Shown here: one piece after another, positions 5,796-15,300 of the stretch
How positions within the stretch are numbered: the stretch's first letter is position 1
Layout: each line of letters begins with the position of its first letter
Assembly: GCA_020025055.1 (NCBI GenBank)
Contig: JAHHST010000029.1
Coordinates: 1-16,427 of the forward strand
DNA: 16,427 bases
DNA from: Longicatena sp.
GTDB lineage: Bacteria > Bacillota_I > Bacilli_A > Erysipelotrichales > Erysipelotrichaceae
Direction of reading: 5' to 3'
The notes under the pieces: generated by a model
What the model saw: the letters and a program-made list of their open reading frames with translations, nothing else
Database searches by the model: none
Told to the model about the DNA's origin: nothing
Program-made: the position numbers and the translations under genes

Positions 5796-6534
5796 GTAGA
5801 GATAAATACCATTCTATTATCTTGTTTCCGTAAAAAAATGTTATAATCGTTGATAAACAAATAAAAGGACCAAACGGAATTTTCATTTCTTTTTTGGTCC
5901 TTTTACCTAATATTAGAAAAATACAATAGATACTACATAGAAATATTGCTGAAAATGTACAAACTATCACCTTTTTACTTCCTAAAAAGAATCCAATTAC
6001 TGCGAATAATTTAATATCCCCTCCACCAAAACATTCTTTTATTAAGTTCAATACATACATAGGAACAGACACTAAAAATATTCCTATAATATATTCATAT
6101 ACATAACAACCTTGTATTCCATTCCAAATCCCTACACATATACTTAAAATTACTAGTAATTCATTTGGTATAATCATAGAATCAATATCTACAAAAGAAA
6201 TTATTATAAATAACATAACGATGCTATAAAATATAACTCCTTCCCATGAAAAATAAAAAAGATGAAAACATAAGCAACTTATGATTCCACCTACAATTTC
6301 AATATACCAATCTCTTATTGGTATATGACATTTACAATTTAAACATTTTCCTTTTAAACCTATATAACTAATAATCGGTATCGTTTCATACCACTTTAAT
6401 TGTTTTTTACAAGAAAAGCAATAAGATCTTCCTTTTATAACACTAATATGTCTAGGAATTCTTCTAATACATACATTCGCAAAACTTGCGAAAATACTTC
6501 CTAATATAAAAATAAAAACAAAATTAATATCCAT
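5782..6534 (-). CDS. Type IV prepilin peptidase / N-methyltransferase (A24 family)
   Basis: A 250-residue membrane aspartyl protease that cuts the leader of type IV pilin-like or competence pseudopilin precursors at the inner face of the membrane and methylates the new N-terminus. The N-terminal cytoplasmic domain keeps the two zinc CxxC pairs (C39/C42 and C64/C67). The catalytic Asp motifs are FVDIDSMIIPN (114-124) and GGGDIK (170-175), followed by the C-terminal IPFGPF (219-224). About seven or eight hydrophobic segments fit the family. ATG start with AAAGGAGA seven bases away. No pilin, ATPase or other assembly gene is in the window, so it must serve substrates encoded elsewhere, most likely a competence (Com) type pseudopilus. 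The last 14 bp overlap the convergent gene. Confidence 0.92.
   Translation of the reverse strand: MDINFVFIFILGSIFASFANVCIRRIPRHISVIKGRSYCFSCKKQLKWYETIPIISYIGLKGKCLNCKCHIPIRDWYIEIVGGIISCLCFHLFYFSWEGVIFYSIVMLFIIISFVDIDSMIIPNELLVILSICVGIWNGIQGCYVYEYIIGIFLVSVPMYVLNLIKECFGGGDIKLFAVIGFFLGSKKVIVCTFSAIFLCSIYCIFLILGKRTKKEMKIPFGPFICLSTIITFFYGNKIIEWYLSLLMGL
5862..5905 (+). terminator. Possible terminator of the M15 gene, inside the opposite gene
   Basis: A perfect 13-bp inverted repeat TAAAAGGACCAAA (5862-5874) / TTTGGTCCTTTTA (5893-5905) with an 18-base loop lies about 67 bases past the M15 stop codon. Its 3' arm ends in four Ts, a weak U-tract. It sits in the coding sequence of the prepilin peptidase (the GKRT and FGPF codons), so it may be coincidence of a conserved motif. 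Confidence 0.3.
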
Positions 6535-6573
6535 ATATTCTCCTTTATTATCTGCTTATTTTCACAGCACTAA

Positions 6574-6605
6574 TATAAAAAGCAAGCTTTCACTTGCTTT
6601 TTATA
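6574..6605 (-). terminator. Rho-independent terminator after the SpoU-family methyltransferase gene
   Basis: Perfect 13-bp stem TATAAAAAGCAAG (6574-6586) / CTTGCTTTTTATA (6593-6605) with a six-base loop; on the minus strand it ends in a T-rich tract. It starts three bases after the stop codon at 6608. Confidence 0.85.
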
Positions 6606-6607
6606 CA

Positions 6608-7339
6608 TTATCTTTTATTTAAAGTATACATACAAATACCAGCTGCAACTGCCACATTCAAAGATTCAAAAGTATCCATTTCAATATAAATGTTTTGATC
6701 TGTTAATGCTAGAATATCTTCTCTTACACCTTGTCCTTCATTTCCCATAATCAATACATGATTTTCTTCTATTGAAACTTCTTGTAAAGATTTTGCTTCA
6801 TGTAATGAAGTACCATAAATATGATATCCTTTTTCTTTTAAATCCTTAATTGCCTCTTTTAAATCCATACGAATTACATTTAAGTGAAATAATGCTCCTT
6901 GTGTTGAGCGTACTACTTTATCATTAAAAACATCTACTGAATCTTTTGATAAAATCACTGTATGATAAGAAAATGAATGTGCTGTACGAAGAATCGTACC
7001 TAGATTACCTGGATCTTGTACACCATCTAACATAACAATCTTATTTCCTTTTATATCTTGATAATTTGGATAGTTACATACTGCCATAATCCAATTTCCA
7101 GAAACACTATTGGCTATTTTTTTTAATATTTCTTTTGTAACTTCATACTGTGGATATTCGACATAAGGTGATGTTTTTCCTTTTTCAATGATAATACAAT
7201 CAATTAAACCTGCTTTATGAGCTTCTTCTAGCAAATGTTCCCCTTCAATGATAAATTTTTTATCTTGATCTCGATGTTTTTTTTCTTTATATTTTACCCA
7301 CTGTTTTACCTTTGCGTTTGTAAGTGACGTAATTTCCAT
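6608..7339 (-). CDS. SpoU/TrmH-family RNA 2'-O-ribose methyltransferase (YsgA-like)
   Basis: A 243-residue SPOUT-class enzyme that uses S-adenosylmethionine to methylate a ribose 2'-OH, probably in rRNA. The N-terminal part (about 1-95) is the substrate-binding SpoU_sub_bind type domain (EGEHLLEEA). The catalytic knot has all three motifs: LDGVQDPGNLGTILRTA (104-120), HVLIMGNEGQGVRED (194-208) and IEMDTFESLNVAVAAG (219-234), including the catalytic Asn112/Arg118 pair and Glu201. The frame reaches a GTG at 7348, but that GTG is within the Shine-Dalgarno GGAAGGTG; ATG 7339 is the start. It lies downstream of ileS with its own promoter and terminator. The exact target nucleotide cannot be told; ordinary TrmH or RlmB roles are alternatives. 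Confidence 0.9.
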   Translation of the reverse strand: MEITSLTNAKVKQWVKYKEKKHRDQDKKFIIEGEHLLEEAHKAGLIDCIIIEKGKTSPYVEYPQYEVTKEILKKIANSVSGNWIMAVCNYPNYQDIKGNKIVMLDGVQDPGNLGTILRTAHSFSYHTVILSKDSVDVFNDKVVRSTQGALFHLNVIRMDLKEAIKDLKEKGYHIYGTSLHEAKSLQEVSIEENHVLIMGNEGQGVREDILALTDQNIYIEMDTFESLNVAVAAGICMYTLNKR

Positions 7340-7373
7340 AAAATTCACCTTCCATAATCATTAATACTTGTTT

Positions 7374-7382
7374 ATTTTATCA
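7374..7382 (-). promoter_or_regulatory. Extended -10 promoter for the methyltransferase gene
   Basis: TGATAAAAT on the minus strand (TG at 7382-7381, TAAAAT 7379-7374), between the ileS terminator and the methyltransferase start. No clear -35. It fits an independent transcript with a leader of about 30 bases. Confidence 0.4.
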
Positions 7383-7403
7383 TAGAATATTTTTATTTTA
7401 TAG

Positions 7404-7433
7404 AAAAAAGATGGAATTGTATCCATCTTTTTT
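7404..7433 (-). terminator. Rho-independent terminator after ileS
   Basis: Perfect 12-bp stem AAAAAAGATGGA (7404-7415) / TCCATCTTTTTT (7422-7433) with a six-base loop, starting three bases past the ileS stop. The minus-strand 3' arm ends in six Ts. Confidence 0.85.
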
Positions 7434-7436
7434 ACA

Positions 7437-10166
7437 TTATTTTAAAACTTCAGCACAACGGCAGCATAATCCATCTTCAGCAGTTGAATCTGTAATATTC
7501 CAACAACGTGGACATACGCTTCCTTCGCATTTTTCAATTTCTACTTGACATACTTCATATTGTTTTAATTCATCAACAGAGAAGCTTAATTTAGAAACGA
7601 TTAACCATTGATTAAATTGATCATGGCAGTATTCTTCAATTAACTTACGATCATCATCACTTACATTGATAAATACATGAGCTTCTAAAGATTTACCAAT
7701 TACTTTATCTGCACGTGCTTCTTCTAATGCTTTGAATACATCTTGACGAATTGCCATTAAACGAGCAACGCCTTCTTTAATTTCAGCAGCATCTTCGAAT
7801 GTCGGTAACACTGGGAATGCTCCTAAGTGAATACTTTCTTCTTCTGCATGGAAGAAATCATTTACTTCTTCTGTTGTATGAACTAAGATAGGAGCCCATA
7901 AACGAACTAACGTATCAACAGCATAGTAAAGAACTGTTTGTACTTGACGTCTTCTTACAGAATCTTTTTTCTCAATGTATAAAATATCTTTTGTATAATC
8001 TAAATAATATGCTGAGAACTCATTTGTCATTAATGTTGTCAACATTGTAGTAACATCCGCAAAACGATATTCACTATATGCTTTTCTTGCTTTTTCACAT
8101 ACCTCTGCAAGTCTAATTAACATATATTTATCTAATTTAGGTAATGATTGAACATCTTGTAAATCTGCTTTAGTAAAATCATTTTCTCCATTAATATTAG
8201 CAAGTAAGAAACGGAATGTATTACGTACTTTACGATAGTTTTCACTGATTTGTTTCATGATTTCATCTGACATACTACAGTCAGCTTGATAATCTACACT
8301 TGCAGCCCATAAACGTAAAATATCTGCACCATATTTCTTAGTGATTTCTCCAGGAGCAACAGCGTTCCATTGAGATTTACTCATTTTTACACCTTTACCG
8401 TCCATTACGAAACCATGACTTAATACTTGTTTATATGGAGATTGTCCATGAATTGCAGTTCCAACGATTAATGATGAGTTAAACCATCCACGATATTGGT
8501 CACTACCTTCAAAATATAAATCAGCAGGATATCCAAGTCCACGTTCCATCATAGCACCAGTATGTGAACTTCCTGAATCAAACCAAACATCCATCGTATC
8601 CATTTCTTTACGGAATTCGCCATTTGGAGAACCTGGATGAGTATATCCTTCTGGTAATAAATCTTTTGCTTCACGTTCAAACCATACATTTGAACCATGT
8701 TCTCTAAATAATTCAGCAACATGATCAAATACTGCTTTATCCATGATTGGTGTATCATCTTCTGCATAGAAAATAGGAATAGGTACTCCCCATGCACGTT
8801 GACGAGAAATGCACCAGTCACCACGATCTGCAATCATATTATGCATACGAGGTTGACCCCATTTTGGAATCCAATCTACTTTATCAATTTCAGCTAATAA
8901 TTGATCACGAATCTTATCAATAGATGCAAACCATTGTGTAGTAGCACGGAAGATAATTGGTTTTTTTGTTCTCCAGTCATGTGGATATGAGTGAGTAATA
9001 AATTCAAGTTTTAATAAAACACCTAATTCATCCAATTTTTGAGTTACTGTTTTATTCGCATCATCTACATACTGTCCTTCTAACCATTCACCAGCATCTG
9101 CCATCATACATCCATGTTCATCAACATTACAGTATGCAGGTAAACCATATTTTTGACCTACAAAGAAGTCATCAGCACCAAATCCTGGAGCTGTATGAAC
9201 ACATCCTGTACCAGCATCTGCAGTAACATGATCTCCTAAAATTACTAAAGATTCACGATCTGCATATAATGGATGTTGGCATGTAATCATTTCTAATTCG
9301 CTACCTTTGAATGTTTTGATTACATTTTTTGTTTCTAATCCAAATTTTTCCCATAAAGCATCAACCATTTCTTGTAAAACGATTAATTTTCCTTTTTCAC
9401 TTTCTACTAATGCATACGTAAAGTCTTTATTCAAACAAATTGCTAAGTTTGCAGGAATTGTCCATGGCGTTGTTGTCCAAATTACAAAGTTTGCATCTGT
9501 ATCTAATACACCTTTTCCATCTTTCACTTGGAATTTCACAAAAATAGTAGGTGATTTAATGTCTTTATATTCAATTTCAGCTTCTGCTAAAGCAGTTTCA
9601 CTAGATGGACTCCAATAAACTGGTTTTAACCCCTTGTAAATTAAACCATTCATTGCCATCTTTCCAAAAATTTCAATTTGGTGAGCTTCAAATTCTTTTT
9701 GTAATGTGATATATGGATGATCATAATCTCCTACAACACCTAAAGATAAAAATCCTGCTTTTTGTCTTTCAACTTGTTCTAAAGCATAGTTATAACATAA
9801 TTTACGGAAATCAGATAAATCCATTTCTTTACGATTATGTCCTAATTTTTGAATTGCAGTTTCAATAGGTAAACCATGTGTATCCCATCCAGGAATAAAT
9901 GGTACTTTATACCCATCCATAAATTTAGAACGAATAATTACGTCTTTTAAAATCTTGTTCAAAGCATGTCCTAAATGAATATCTCCATTTGCATATGGAG
10001 GTCCATCATGTAAAACAAATGCTTCACACCCTTCACGTTTTGCCAACATTTTTTCATAAATGTTTTGTTCCTTCCAGCGTTGTTGAAATCCTGGCTCTTT
10101 GCTTGGAAGTTTTCCACGCATTTCAAATTTTGTTTTTGGCATCAATAATGTTTCCTTATATTCCAT
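7437..10166 (-). CDS. ileS: Isoleucyl-tRNA synthetase
   Basis: A 909-residue class I synthetase of full bacterial length; it joins isoleucine to tRNA-Ile in the cytoplasm and edits misactivated valine. The HIGH-type motif is HLGH (64-67) and KMSKS is at 594-598. The editing domain between them is intact (TTPWTIPANLA and GTGCVHTAPGFGADDF are visible). The C-terminus carries the zinc-finger Cys set (VCPRCWN and LCCRC) needed for tRNA contact, typical of the IleS1 type. The ATG start has a perfect AAGGAGG seven bases upstream. It lies downstream of divIVA and behind a T-box leader, so expression responds to uncharged tRNA-Ile. Confidence 0.98.
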   Translation of the reverse strand: MEYKETLLMPKTKFEMRGKLPSKEPGFQQRWKEQNIYEKMLAKREGCEAFVLHDGPPYANGDIHLGHALNKILKDVIIRSKFMDGYKVPFIPGWDTHGLPIETAIQKLGHNRKEMDLSDFRKLCYNYALEQVERQKAGFLSLGVVGDYDHPYITLQKEFEAHQIEIFGKMAMNGLIYKGLKPVYWSPSSETALAEAEIEYKDIKSPTIFVKFQVKDGKGVLDTDANFVIWTTTPWTIPANLAICLNKDFTYALVESEKGKLIVLQEMVDALWEKFGLETKNVIKTFKGSELEMITCQHPLYADRESLVILGDHVTADAGTGCVHTAPGFGADDFFVGQKYGLPAYCNVDEHGCMMADAGEWLEGQYVDDANKTVTQKLDELGVLLKLEFITHSYPHDWRTKKPIIFRATTQWFASIDKIRDQLLAEIDKVDWIPKWGQPRMHNMIADRGDWCISRQRAWGVPIPIFYAEDDTPIMDKAVFDHVAELFREHGSNVWFEREAKDLLPEGYTHPGSPNGEFRKEMDTMDVWFDSGSSHTGAMMERGLGYPADLYFEGSDQYRGWFNSSLIVGTAIHGQSPYKQVLSHGFVMDGKGVKMSKSQWNAVAPGEITKKYGADILRLWAASVDYQADCSMSDEIMKQISENYRKVRNTFRFLLANINGENDFTKADLQDVQSLPKLDKYMLIRLAEVCEKARKAYSEYRFADVTTMLTTLMTNEFSAYYLDYTKDILYIEKKDSVRRRQVQTVLYYAVDTLVRLWAPILVHTTEEVNDFFHAEEESIHLGAFPVLPTFEDAAEIKEGVARLMAIRQDVFKALEEARADKVIGKSLEAHVFINVSDDDRKLIEEYCHDQFNQWLIVSKLSFSVDELKQYEVCQVEIEKCEGSVCPRCWNITDSTAEDGLCCRCAEVLK

Positions 10167-10189
10167 ATCGTTTCCTCCTTACATTATAT

Positions 10190-10221
10190 AAAAAAACACG
10201 CATCCTTAATAAGGACGCGTG
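10190..10221 (-). terminator. T-box-controlled attenuator before ileS
   Basis: Minus strand CACGCGTCCTT (10221-10211), ATT, AAGGATGCGTG (10207-10197): an 11-bp stem with one G-U pair, then seven Ts (10196-10190). It is the off-state of the T-box. Confidence 0.92.
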
Positions 10222-10373
10222 AACGTGGTACCACCTTAATTCCTTTACAAATCTGTAAAGGCACTCAATACATATAACGGTTGTCACCGAATTATCCTAC
10301 TATTTTCAGATAACTAGCTCCAAAGTGATTTTTCTCTTCGTTTTGTACAACTTTTCACCATCTGTTGCTCTCT
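10190..10373 (-). promoter_or_regulatory. Isoleucine T-box riboswitch leader of ileS
   Basis: Minus strand, in order: AGAGAG (10373-10368) opening Stem I, distal loop GATGGTGAAA, specifier ATC (10329-10327) followed by the usual A, GGAGCT closing Stem I, a stem-III-like GTAGGATAATTCGG...CCGTTAT segment, then the T-box core GGTGGTACCACG (10235-10224) and the terminator. ATC is an Ile codon read by tRNA-Ile(GAU). The UGGU bulge in the core can pair with ACCA at the tRNA 3' end, fitting the A73 discriminator of tRNA-Ile. The TAAGG before the core can pair with CCTTA of the terminator to make the antiterminator. Uncharged tRNA-Ile would thus allow read-through into ileS. No strong promoter is seen just upstream, so RNA may also come from the sepF promoter. 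Confidence 0.95.
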
Positions 10374-10412
10374 AAAACTCCACTTCAAAGAAACATGTCT
10401 TTTTCATAGCTT

Positions 10413-10877
10413 TTAAAATTCTTTTTTTAATATATCCATATTTGGGATCGAAGGTGTCTCAAAATCATCTAACACTTCTTCAATCTTGCGCAATTCTTCT
10501 TTCATACTACTCTTTACATCATTCGCTTCATTACCAAGTCGAGCAACTTCTAACAAAATTCCTTTTGCCATCATTAAAGCTTCTTTGATAATCGTATCTG
10601 CATTTTGATTTGCAGTATCAACAATCATATTGGCTTCTTTCATTGCTATTCGAGCCATCTCACTAGCTGCCTTTTCCTTGACCTGTAAATTATCATTTAA
10701 TTTACTATATTTGTCATCTAAGCACTGAAATTCTTGACTTAATTGCTCCTTTTCATGCTTCATTACATCTAGTTTTTTTTGCAAAGCATCAATTTCATTT
10801 TCTTTTTTCTGTATGTAATCGTCAACTTGATAACGGTTATATCCGTTTCTCATTATAGAAAACTTTTCTTTTTCCAT
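10413..10877 (-). CDS. divIVA: DivIVA-family cell-pole/septum coiled-coil protein
   Basis: A 154-residue protein. The N-terminal membrane-curvature-sensing domain is recognisable (FSIMRNGYNRYQVDDYI, about 6-22), followed by a coiled coil (about 25-70) and a second helical region rich in Ala, Met and Glu (70-140). DivIVA binds strongly curved membrane at septum and poles and recruits division or wall-synthesis proteins. ATG start with AAGGTG seven bases away; that site begins in the stop codon of ylmH, 11 bases upstream, so the two are translationally close. The gene is third in the sepF-ylmH-divIVA run, the standard Firmicute order. It could be a GpsB-like paralogue, but position and length favour DivIVA. 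Confidence 0.93.
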   Translation of the reverse strand: MEKEKFSIMRNGYNRYQVDDYIQKKENEIDALQKKLDVMKHEKEQLSQEFQCLDDKYSKLNDNLQVKEKAASEMARIAMKEANMIVDTANQNADTIIKEALMMAKGILLEVARLGNEANDVKSSMKEELRKIEEVLDDFETPSIPNMDILKKEF

Positions 10878-10888
10878 ACTTCATCACC

Positions 10889-11644
10889 TTACTGATACTT
10901 TCCAATTAAAACTACATAATGATCTTTTTTAGTTTTTTTAACTACCTCAACAAAACTGAAGCGGCCATATCCACGAATTGATATAACGCTATTATTATTG
11001 CATATTTTAGAACTTTCTTCAAGTACAACATGATTAAGTTTTACAAAACCTGCTTTAATTAAATTCTGTGCTTTCTGTCTTGAAACATTTGAAAGCATCG
11101 CAACAATAGCATCCATTCGTATACTTGAAACAATTTTTTGTTGATATTGAATTTTTGGCGTATATACAATTTCACCCTCATATGGTGAAAAATGAACACT
11201 ACTTCGTTTTATTTTTGTTAAGTTACAAACAATATAATTTTCAATTTCTTTATCTATAAATATAATAATTTCATCTTTTTGAACAATCAAATCTCCAATT
11301 TTTTCTCGTTCAATGCCTAAATTCATAATTGCACCCAAAACATCAGAATGTTTTAATTCTCCAAACTGTGAAGAATATTTTGCTTTTAAGGTACAAATAT
11401 TCATATCTACTTCTTCATCTTCATAAGGATAAAAGGCATATCTACACCGTTCTGCACCATCATAACCACCAAACTTGTAATAAAATGTTTTGTTTCCTAA
11501 AATTCGATCACAAATCATACATTCTTCAGGCGTAAAAAAGGGAGTAACAATCACTCGTTTACGACGTTCCATCAATTCAATTAAATCATAGACCCGCTTT
11601 ACGAATTCTTCGTTACCCCTGTAATGTTCATAATGAATCAACAA
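10889..11644 (-). CDS. ylmH: YlmH-type RNA-binding protein with S4 domain
   Basis: A 251-residue protein with an N-terminal region ending near residue 80, a central RRM-like domain (KHSDVLGAIMNLGI, 98-111) and a C-terminal S4 domain (about 172-232; SSIRMDAIVAMLSNVSRQKA, then IKAGFVKLNH). The S4 fold binds structured RNA; YlmH of B. subtilis has been linked to ribosomes and rescue of stalled translation products. The start is TTG: 11644 or the next codon, 11641, both within reach of GAGGA at the end of sepF; the nearby ATG is out of frame. It begins two bases after the sepF stop, so co-translation is likely. In B. subtilis ylmG lies between these genes; it is absent here. Confidence 0.93.
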   Translation of the reverse strand: MLIHYEHYRGNEEFVKRVYDLIELMERRKRVIVTPFFTPEECMICDRILGNKTFYYKFGGYDGAERCRYAFYPYEDEEVDMNICTLKAKYSSQFGELKHSDVLGAIMNLGIEREKIGDLIVQKDEIIIFIDKEIENYIVCNLTKIKRSSVHFSPYEGEIVYTPKIQYQQKIVSSIRMDAIVAMLSNVSRQKAQNLIKAGFVKLNHVVLEESSKICNNNSVISIRGYGRFSFVEVVKKTKKDHYVVLIGKYQ

Positions 11645-11646
11645 AA

Positions 11647-12054
11647 TTAATCCTCTTCACTTGCATCAAGTGAAATTTCACCATGAACTGCAATGTTGCG
11701 TGGTGCACACAAAATTACATTATGTCCAATTTTTTGAATGCTTCCATCTAATGCGAACACAACACCTGTTAAGAAATCAATCGTTCTTTGTGCATAATCA
11801 CGTTGTAATTTATGTAAATTAATTACTGCTGCCTTATTTTCTTTCAAACGTTTTGCGACCTCTTCTGCTTCATCAAATGAACGTGGTTCAAATAAAACCA
11901 TTTTTGTATCACTTGACAAGCGATTTACTGCCTTTGATTTAGGTTGTTCATATTCTGAAATTGTTGGATTTTCTTCATAATCTTCTTCTACTTCCAAAAT
12001 TTCATCATCATCCATTGGAGAAATAAATTCCTTGAACTTTTGACCGATGCTCAT
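11647..12054 (-). CDS. sepF: Cell division protein SepF
   Basis: A 135-residue protein of normal length. The N-terminal MSIGQKFKEFIS is the amphipathic membrane-binding helix, then an acidic linker (about 14-45), then the SepF domain (about 50-122; MVLFEPRSFDEA, AAVINLHKL, DFLTGVVFALDGSIQKIG). SepF polymerises into rings, binds the FtsZ C-terminus and anchors the Z-ring. ATG start with AGGAGG eight bases upstream. It is the first gene of the sepF-ylmH-divIVA run, with an extended -10 promoter 30 bases upstream. Confidence 0.97.
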   Translation of the reverse strand: MSIGQKFKEFISPMDDDEILEVEEDYEENPTISEYEQPKSKAVNRLSSDTKMVLFEPRSFDEAEEVAKRLKENKAAVINLHKLQRDYAQRTIDFLTGVVFALDGSIQKIGHNVILCAPRNIAVHGEISLDASEED

Positions 12055-12080
12055 ACAACATACCTCCTATACATATCTTT

Positions 12081-12089
12081 ATTTTATCA
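12081..12089 (-). promoter_or_regulatory. Extended -10 promoter of the sepF operon
   Basis: TGATAAAAT on the minus strand (TG 12089-12088, TAAAAT 12086-12081), preceded by a weak T-rich -35 region. It would start RNA about 20 bases before the sepF ATG. The rest of the 158-bp gap (12055-12212) shows no convincing terminator for the adhesin gene upstream. Confidence 0.5.
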
Positions 12090-12212
12090 CAAAACATGTA
12101 CTAGAAAAAGCTTTTTTTGTTGTATTCCATTACATTTTACTTAAGTTTTAATAATTCTCTCCTCTCTATGTTTTCATACTAATATAAATGCAAATGAACG
12201 ATTTATTTTTTA

Positions 12213-12317
12213 TTATATAGTATGCTTTTTTCGTATTTTTAATACAAATATACATCCACTAAATCCTATTATACAAAGGAATATCCATCCTTGTGTTGAA
12301 ACACCAGTATCTGGTAC
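12213..12317 (-). other. C-terminal cell-wall sorting signal, VPDTG variant
   Basis: Codons 12317-12303 read Val-Pro-Asp-Thr-Gly, then about 20 hydrophobic residues (WIFLCIIGFSGCIFVL) and a basic tail KIRKKHTI. Sortase should cut between Thr and Gly and join the protein to peptidoglycan or a pilus subunit. Leu at the first position is replaced by Val. Confidence 0.9.
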
Positions 12318-15300
12318 CACCTCATTTAATCGATCTTTCATCGTAATCTTTGTATTATCTTTCGCAACAAACGTAATACTTTCTGCAACTTGATACCCCT
12401 TAGGAGCCATCAATTCTGTCATTACATATTCTTTGCCCTCGACAAGATATTTTATTTTATGAGATTCCTTTGTAGATACCCATTTATCTATTAATTTTCC
12501 AGTTTCTTTGTCTGTAACGATAATTGTCGCACCCGGCAATTCTTCATTATTCGTAATATCTACTTTGCTGAACTCCATTTCCGTAGGTTTATTGACACAA
12601 GTAATCTCTAATACATCTTTATCTCTAGATACTTTCACTTCGTACACAGCATTATTTAATACATATCCATCAAGTTGTTTTGCCTCCTGTACATAATATG
12701 TTCCAAGTTCTAGATCTTTAAATTCCGCAATTCCCTTATCATCTGTTTTTACAGTTTTGATGATATTGCTCATATCTTTTTTGTCAGATAGATGAAATTC
12801 CACTCCACTTAATACTTTGTCTTGATCGTCTGCATCAACTTTATGTACTAAGATACTTCCTCTTGCAAGCTCATTGTTGATGATTCCATTTTCTCCAATA
12901 CTTACTTTATAAGAAGTAATGTCTTTTCCTTGATAAGCAATTTCAAAATCATATTCTGTATCGTTCAATACGTATTGAGGATTGGTTGCTAATTCTTTGA
13001 TATAGTAAACTCCGTTTGGTAAATCAAACGTATCTGCCAATGTCAATGTACCATCTTTATTGAGTCCACTTGTATAGATCAATGTTCCGTTTTCAATGGC
13101 TACATTTCCCATGTAGTCATAAATATCTTCTCTTGCATAGATACCGAATACAACGTCTTTATAAGCATTTGGGTTTTTAAAGATTTCTTGTTCTTCCAAT
13201 ACTTTCGTCATATCAATGTTTACTTTCGCACGTGTGTTCGCAAGTGTTGAAACAACTACCTGTAATTCATTGATTTGGTTATCTTTAATTTCGAATTGAT
13301 GTTTTTCTGTATCTTGGATATAGCCATGAGGTACTTTCGTTTCTTTGTAATAATATTTACCTACAGGTAATTTCTTACTCAAGACTTCTTTCCAATCACT
13401 TTCCAATACTTCGATTGCTTCATCTTTCTTATAGTAAGTATGATTTCCAATCGTAATATCTTCATCTGCATAGATTGTGATTTCTGCACCTAATAGATTT
13501 GATTTGTTCCATACTGGAGATTCCGTTTTTCCAAATTCTGTTTGTCCTGTAACAGTCTGATTGAACAATTCTCCGTTCTTGTTCCATTTTAATTGACCTA
13601 CTACCATTTCATCTTTCATTTCAACGGATTGTACGTTTCCTGTATCGCTGATTGTAAATTCTACGTTCTGTGCGATTGCATAGCCATATGGAGAACTGAT
13701 TTCTTCTAATACATAGGTCTTTCCTACTTCTAATCCTTTGATGATATGTGGCTTGACTGTTCCATCTTCATTCGCTCCATCTTGTCCACTTACCCAAGTG
13801 TCAAATGTTTCTACTTTATTTCCTTTTGGATAAACTGTTAAGGTAGCACCTGCAATTTCTTCATTGTTTGCAATATCTTTCTTAGATACTTCTACTTTTG
13901 TAATTTCATTTTCGAATAATGGTTTGAATGAAATTGTAGTTTTCTCTTGTCCTTGATATTGCGTATTGATTTCAATTACTTCATTCGTACCAGCATATCC
14001 AATCGGTGCTTTGATTTCTCTTACTTCGTATTTATGATCCAATGGTAAGTCTGCTTTTAATAATGCTTTTCCATTTTCATCAGTAGTAACTGTTTCAATC
14101 AATGTTCCTTTTTTCACTAATACGTTTCCTGTTACGGATGCAATATCTTCTTTTGCATAGATTCCGAATACTGCACCTTGTAGTTTTGTTTGATTTTCTT
14201 TATCTTGTTTTGATACTTCAATCAATGTTTTTTGTCTTTCGTTGATATATGAAGTTTCCTCGTTGACTACTTCCACTGTTTCCCCTGCATATTTCAATTC
14301 CACTTTCTTGATTTCAGTATTCAAAATAAATCCATGTCCTGCAACTACTTCATGGACGCTATATTTACCTAATGGTAATTGTTTTGTGGCTTTGTTTCCT
14401 TTAATTGTATCGACAACTTGACCTTTTTTATAAATCAGATCTTTTTGATTGTCTGCCGAATAAATATCTTCATCAGCCTTGATTTGGAACTCTGCATCAT
14501 TTACGTTTTGATTTTCGTAAATAAACTGGATATTTCCTTTATCGTCTTTTTGGATACCTGCTAGTTTTTCTCCTCGTTTCTTGACAAGGATTGTCCCTTT
14601 TTGTGATACATCTTCTTTGGTAACTGTGATAATCGGTGTTTTCCCATCTTCTGCAACTTCATAAACACTGTTTATGCGTACTTCAAAACGGATTGGTTCT
14701 TCATTCAACACGTAACCAAATGGAGCATGAATTTCTTCTAATTGATATGTTCCAGCCGTTAATGTTGTAGGAGTTGTAACTGTTCCATCTTCTGTTGTTT
14801 TAAATTCTGTAACTTTATGAGGGATTGGGAGAAATACCCATTGTTCTACATATTCATTCGTTTCTAGATTTTTGATTTTGAATGTCGTATTTGGTAATAA
14901 AACAGTTTTTCCTGTTTCTTGATCCAATTTAACGACTTTGATCAATGCTCTAAATTTTTGATCGGTCAATACTCGCCATTCCTGAGGTTCTCTGCTATCT
15001 TCCGTAATCTGTACCTCAAAATCTTCTACTGCATAATGGTCGGCAGGTACTTTTGTTTCTTTAACGATATATGTTCCATAAGGTAGTTTATCACTTACTG
15101 CATATCCCTTTTTATCAGATACCATGACTGAAGCAGGTTTCCCTTGAGCATTTTTTGCAATTGGTGCATCATCCCATCCAAGCTTATCTACATCTTTCTT
15201 TAATTTGATGGTAAATTCTGCTCCCTGCAGGAATTTTGTTTCTTCTATGCCATCATCAGATACTTTAATGATTTGGAACGCTTGCGCTTTTACTCTTTCC

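Noticed and set aside
9307..9618. 103-codon plus-strand open frame
   Set aside because: Lies wholly inside ileS on the opposite strand and has no domain or ribosome site.
12108..12119. AAAAAGCTTTTT palindrome in the gap before sepF as a terminator of the adhesin gene
   Set aside because: It has no loop, almost no GC pairs and no following T-run on the minus strand.
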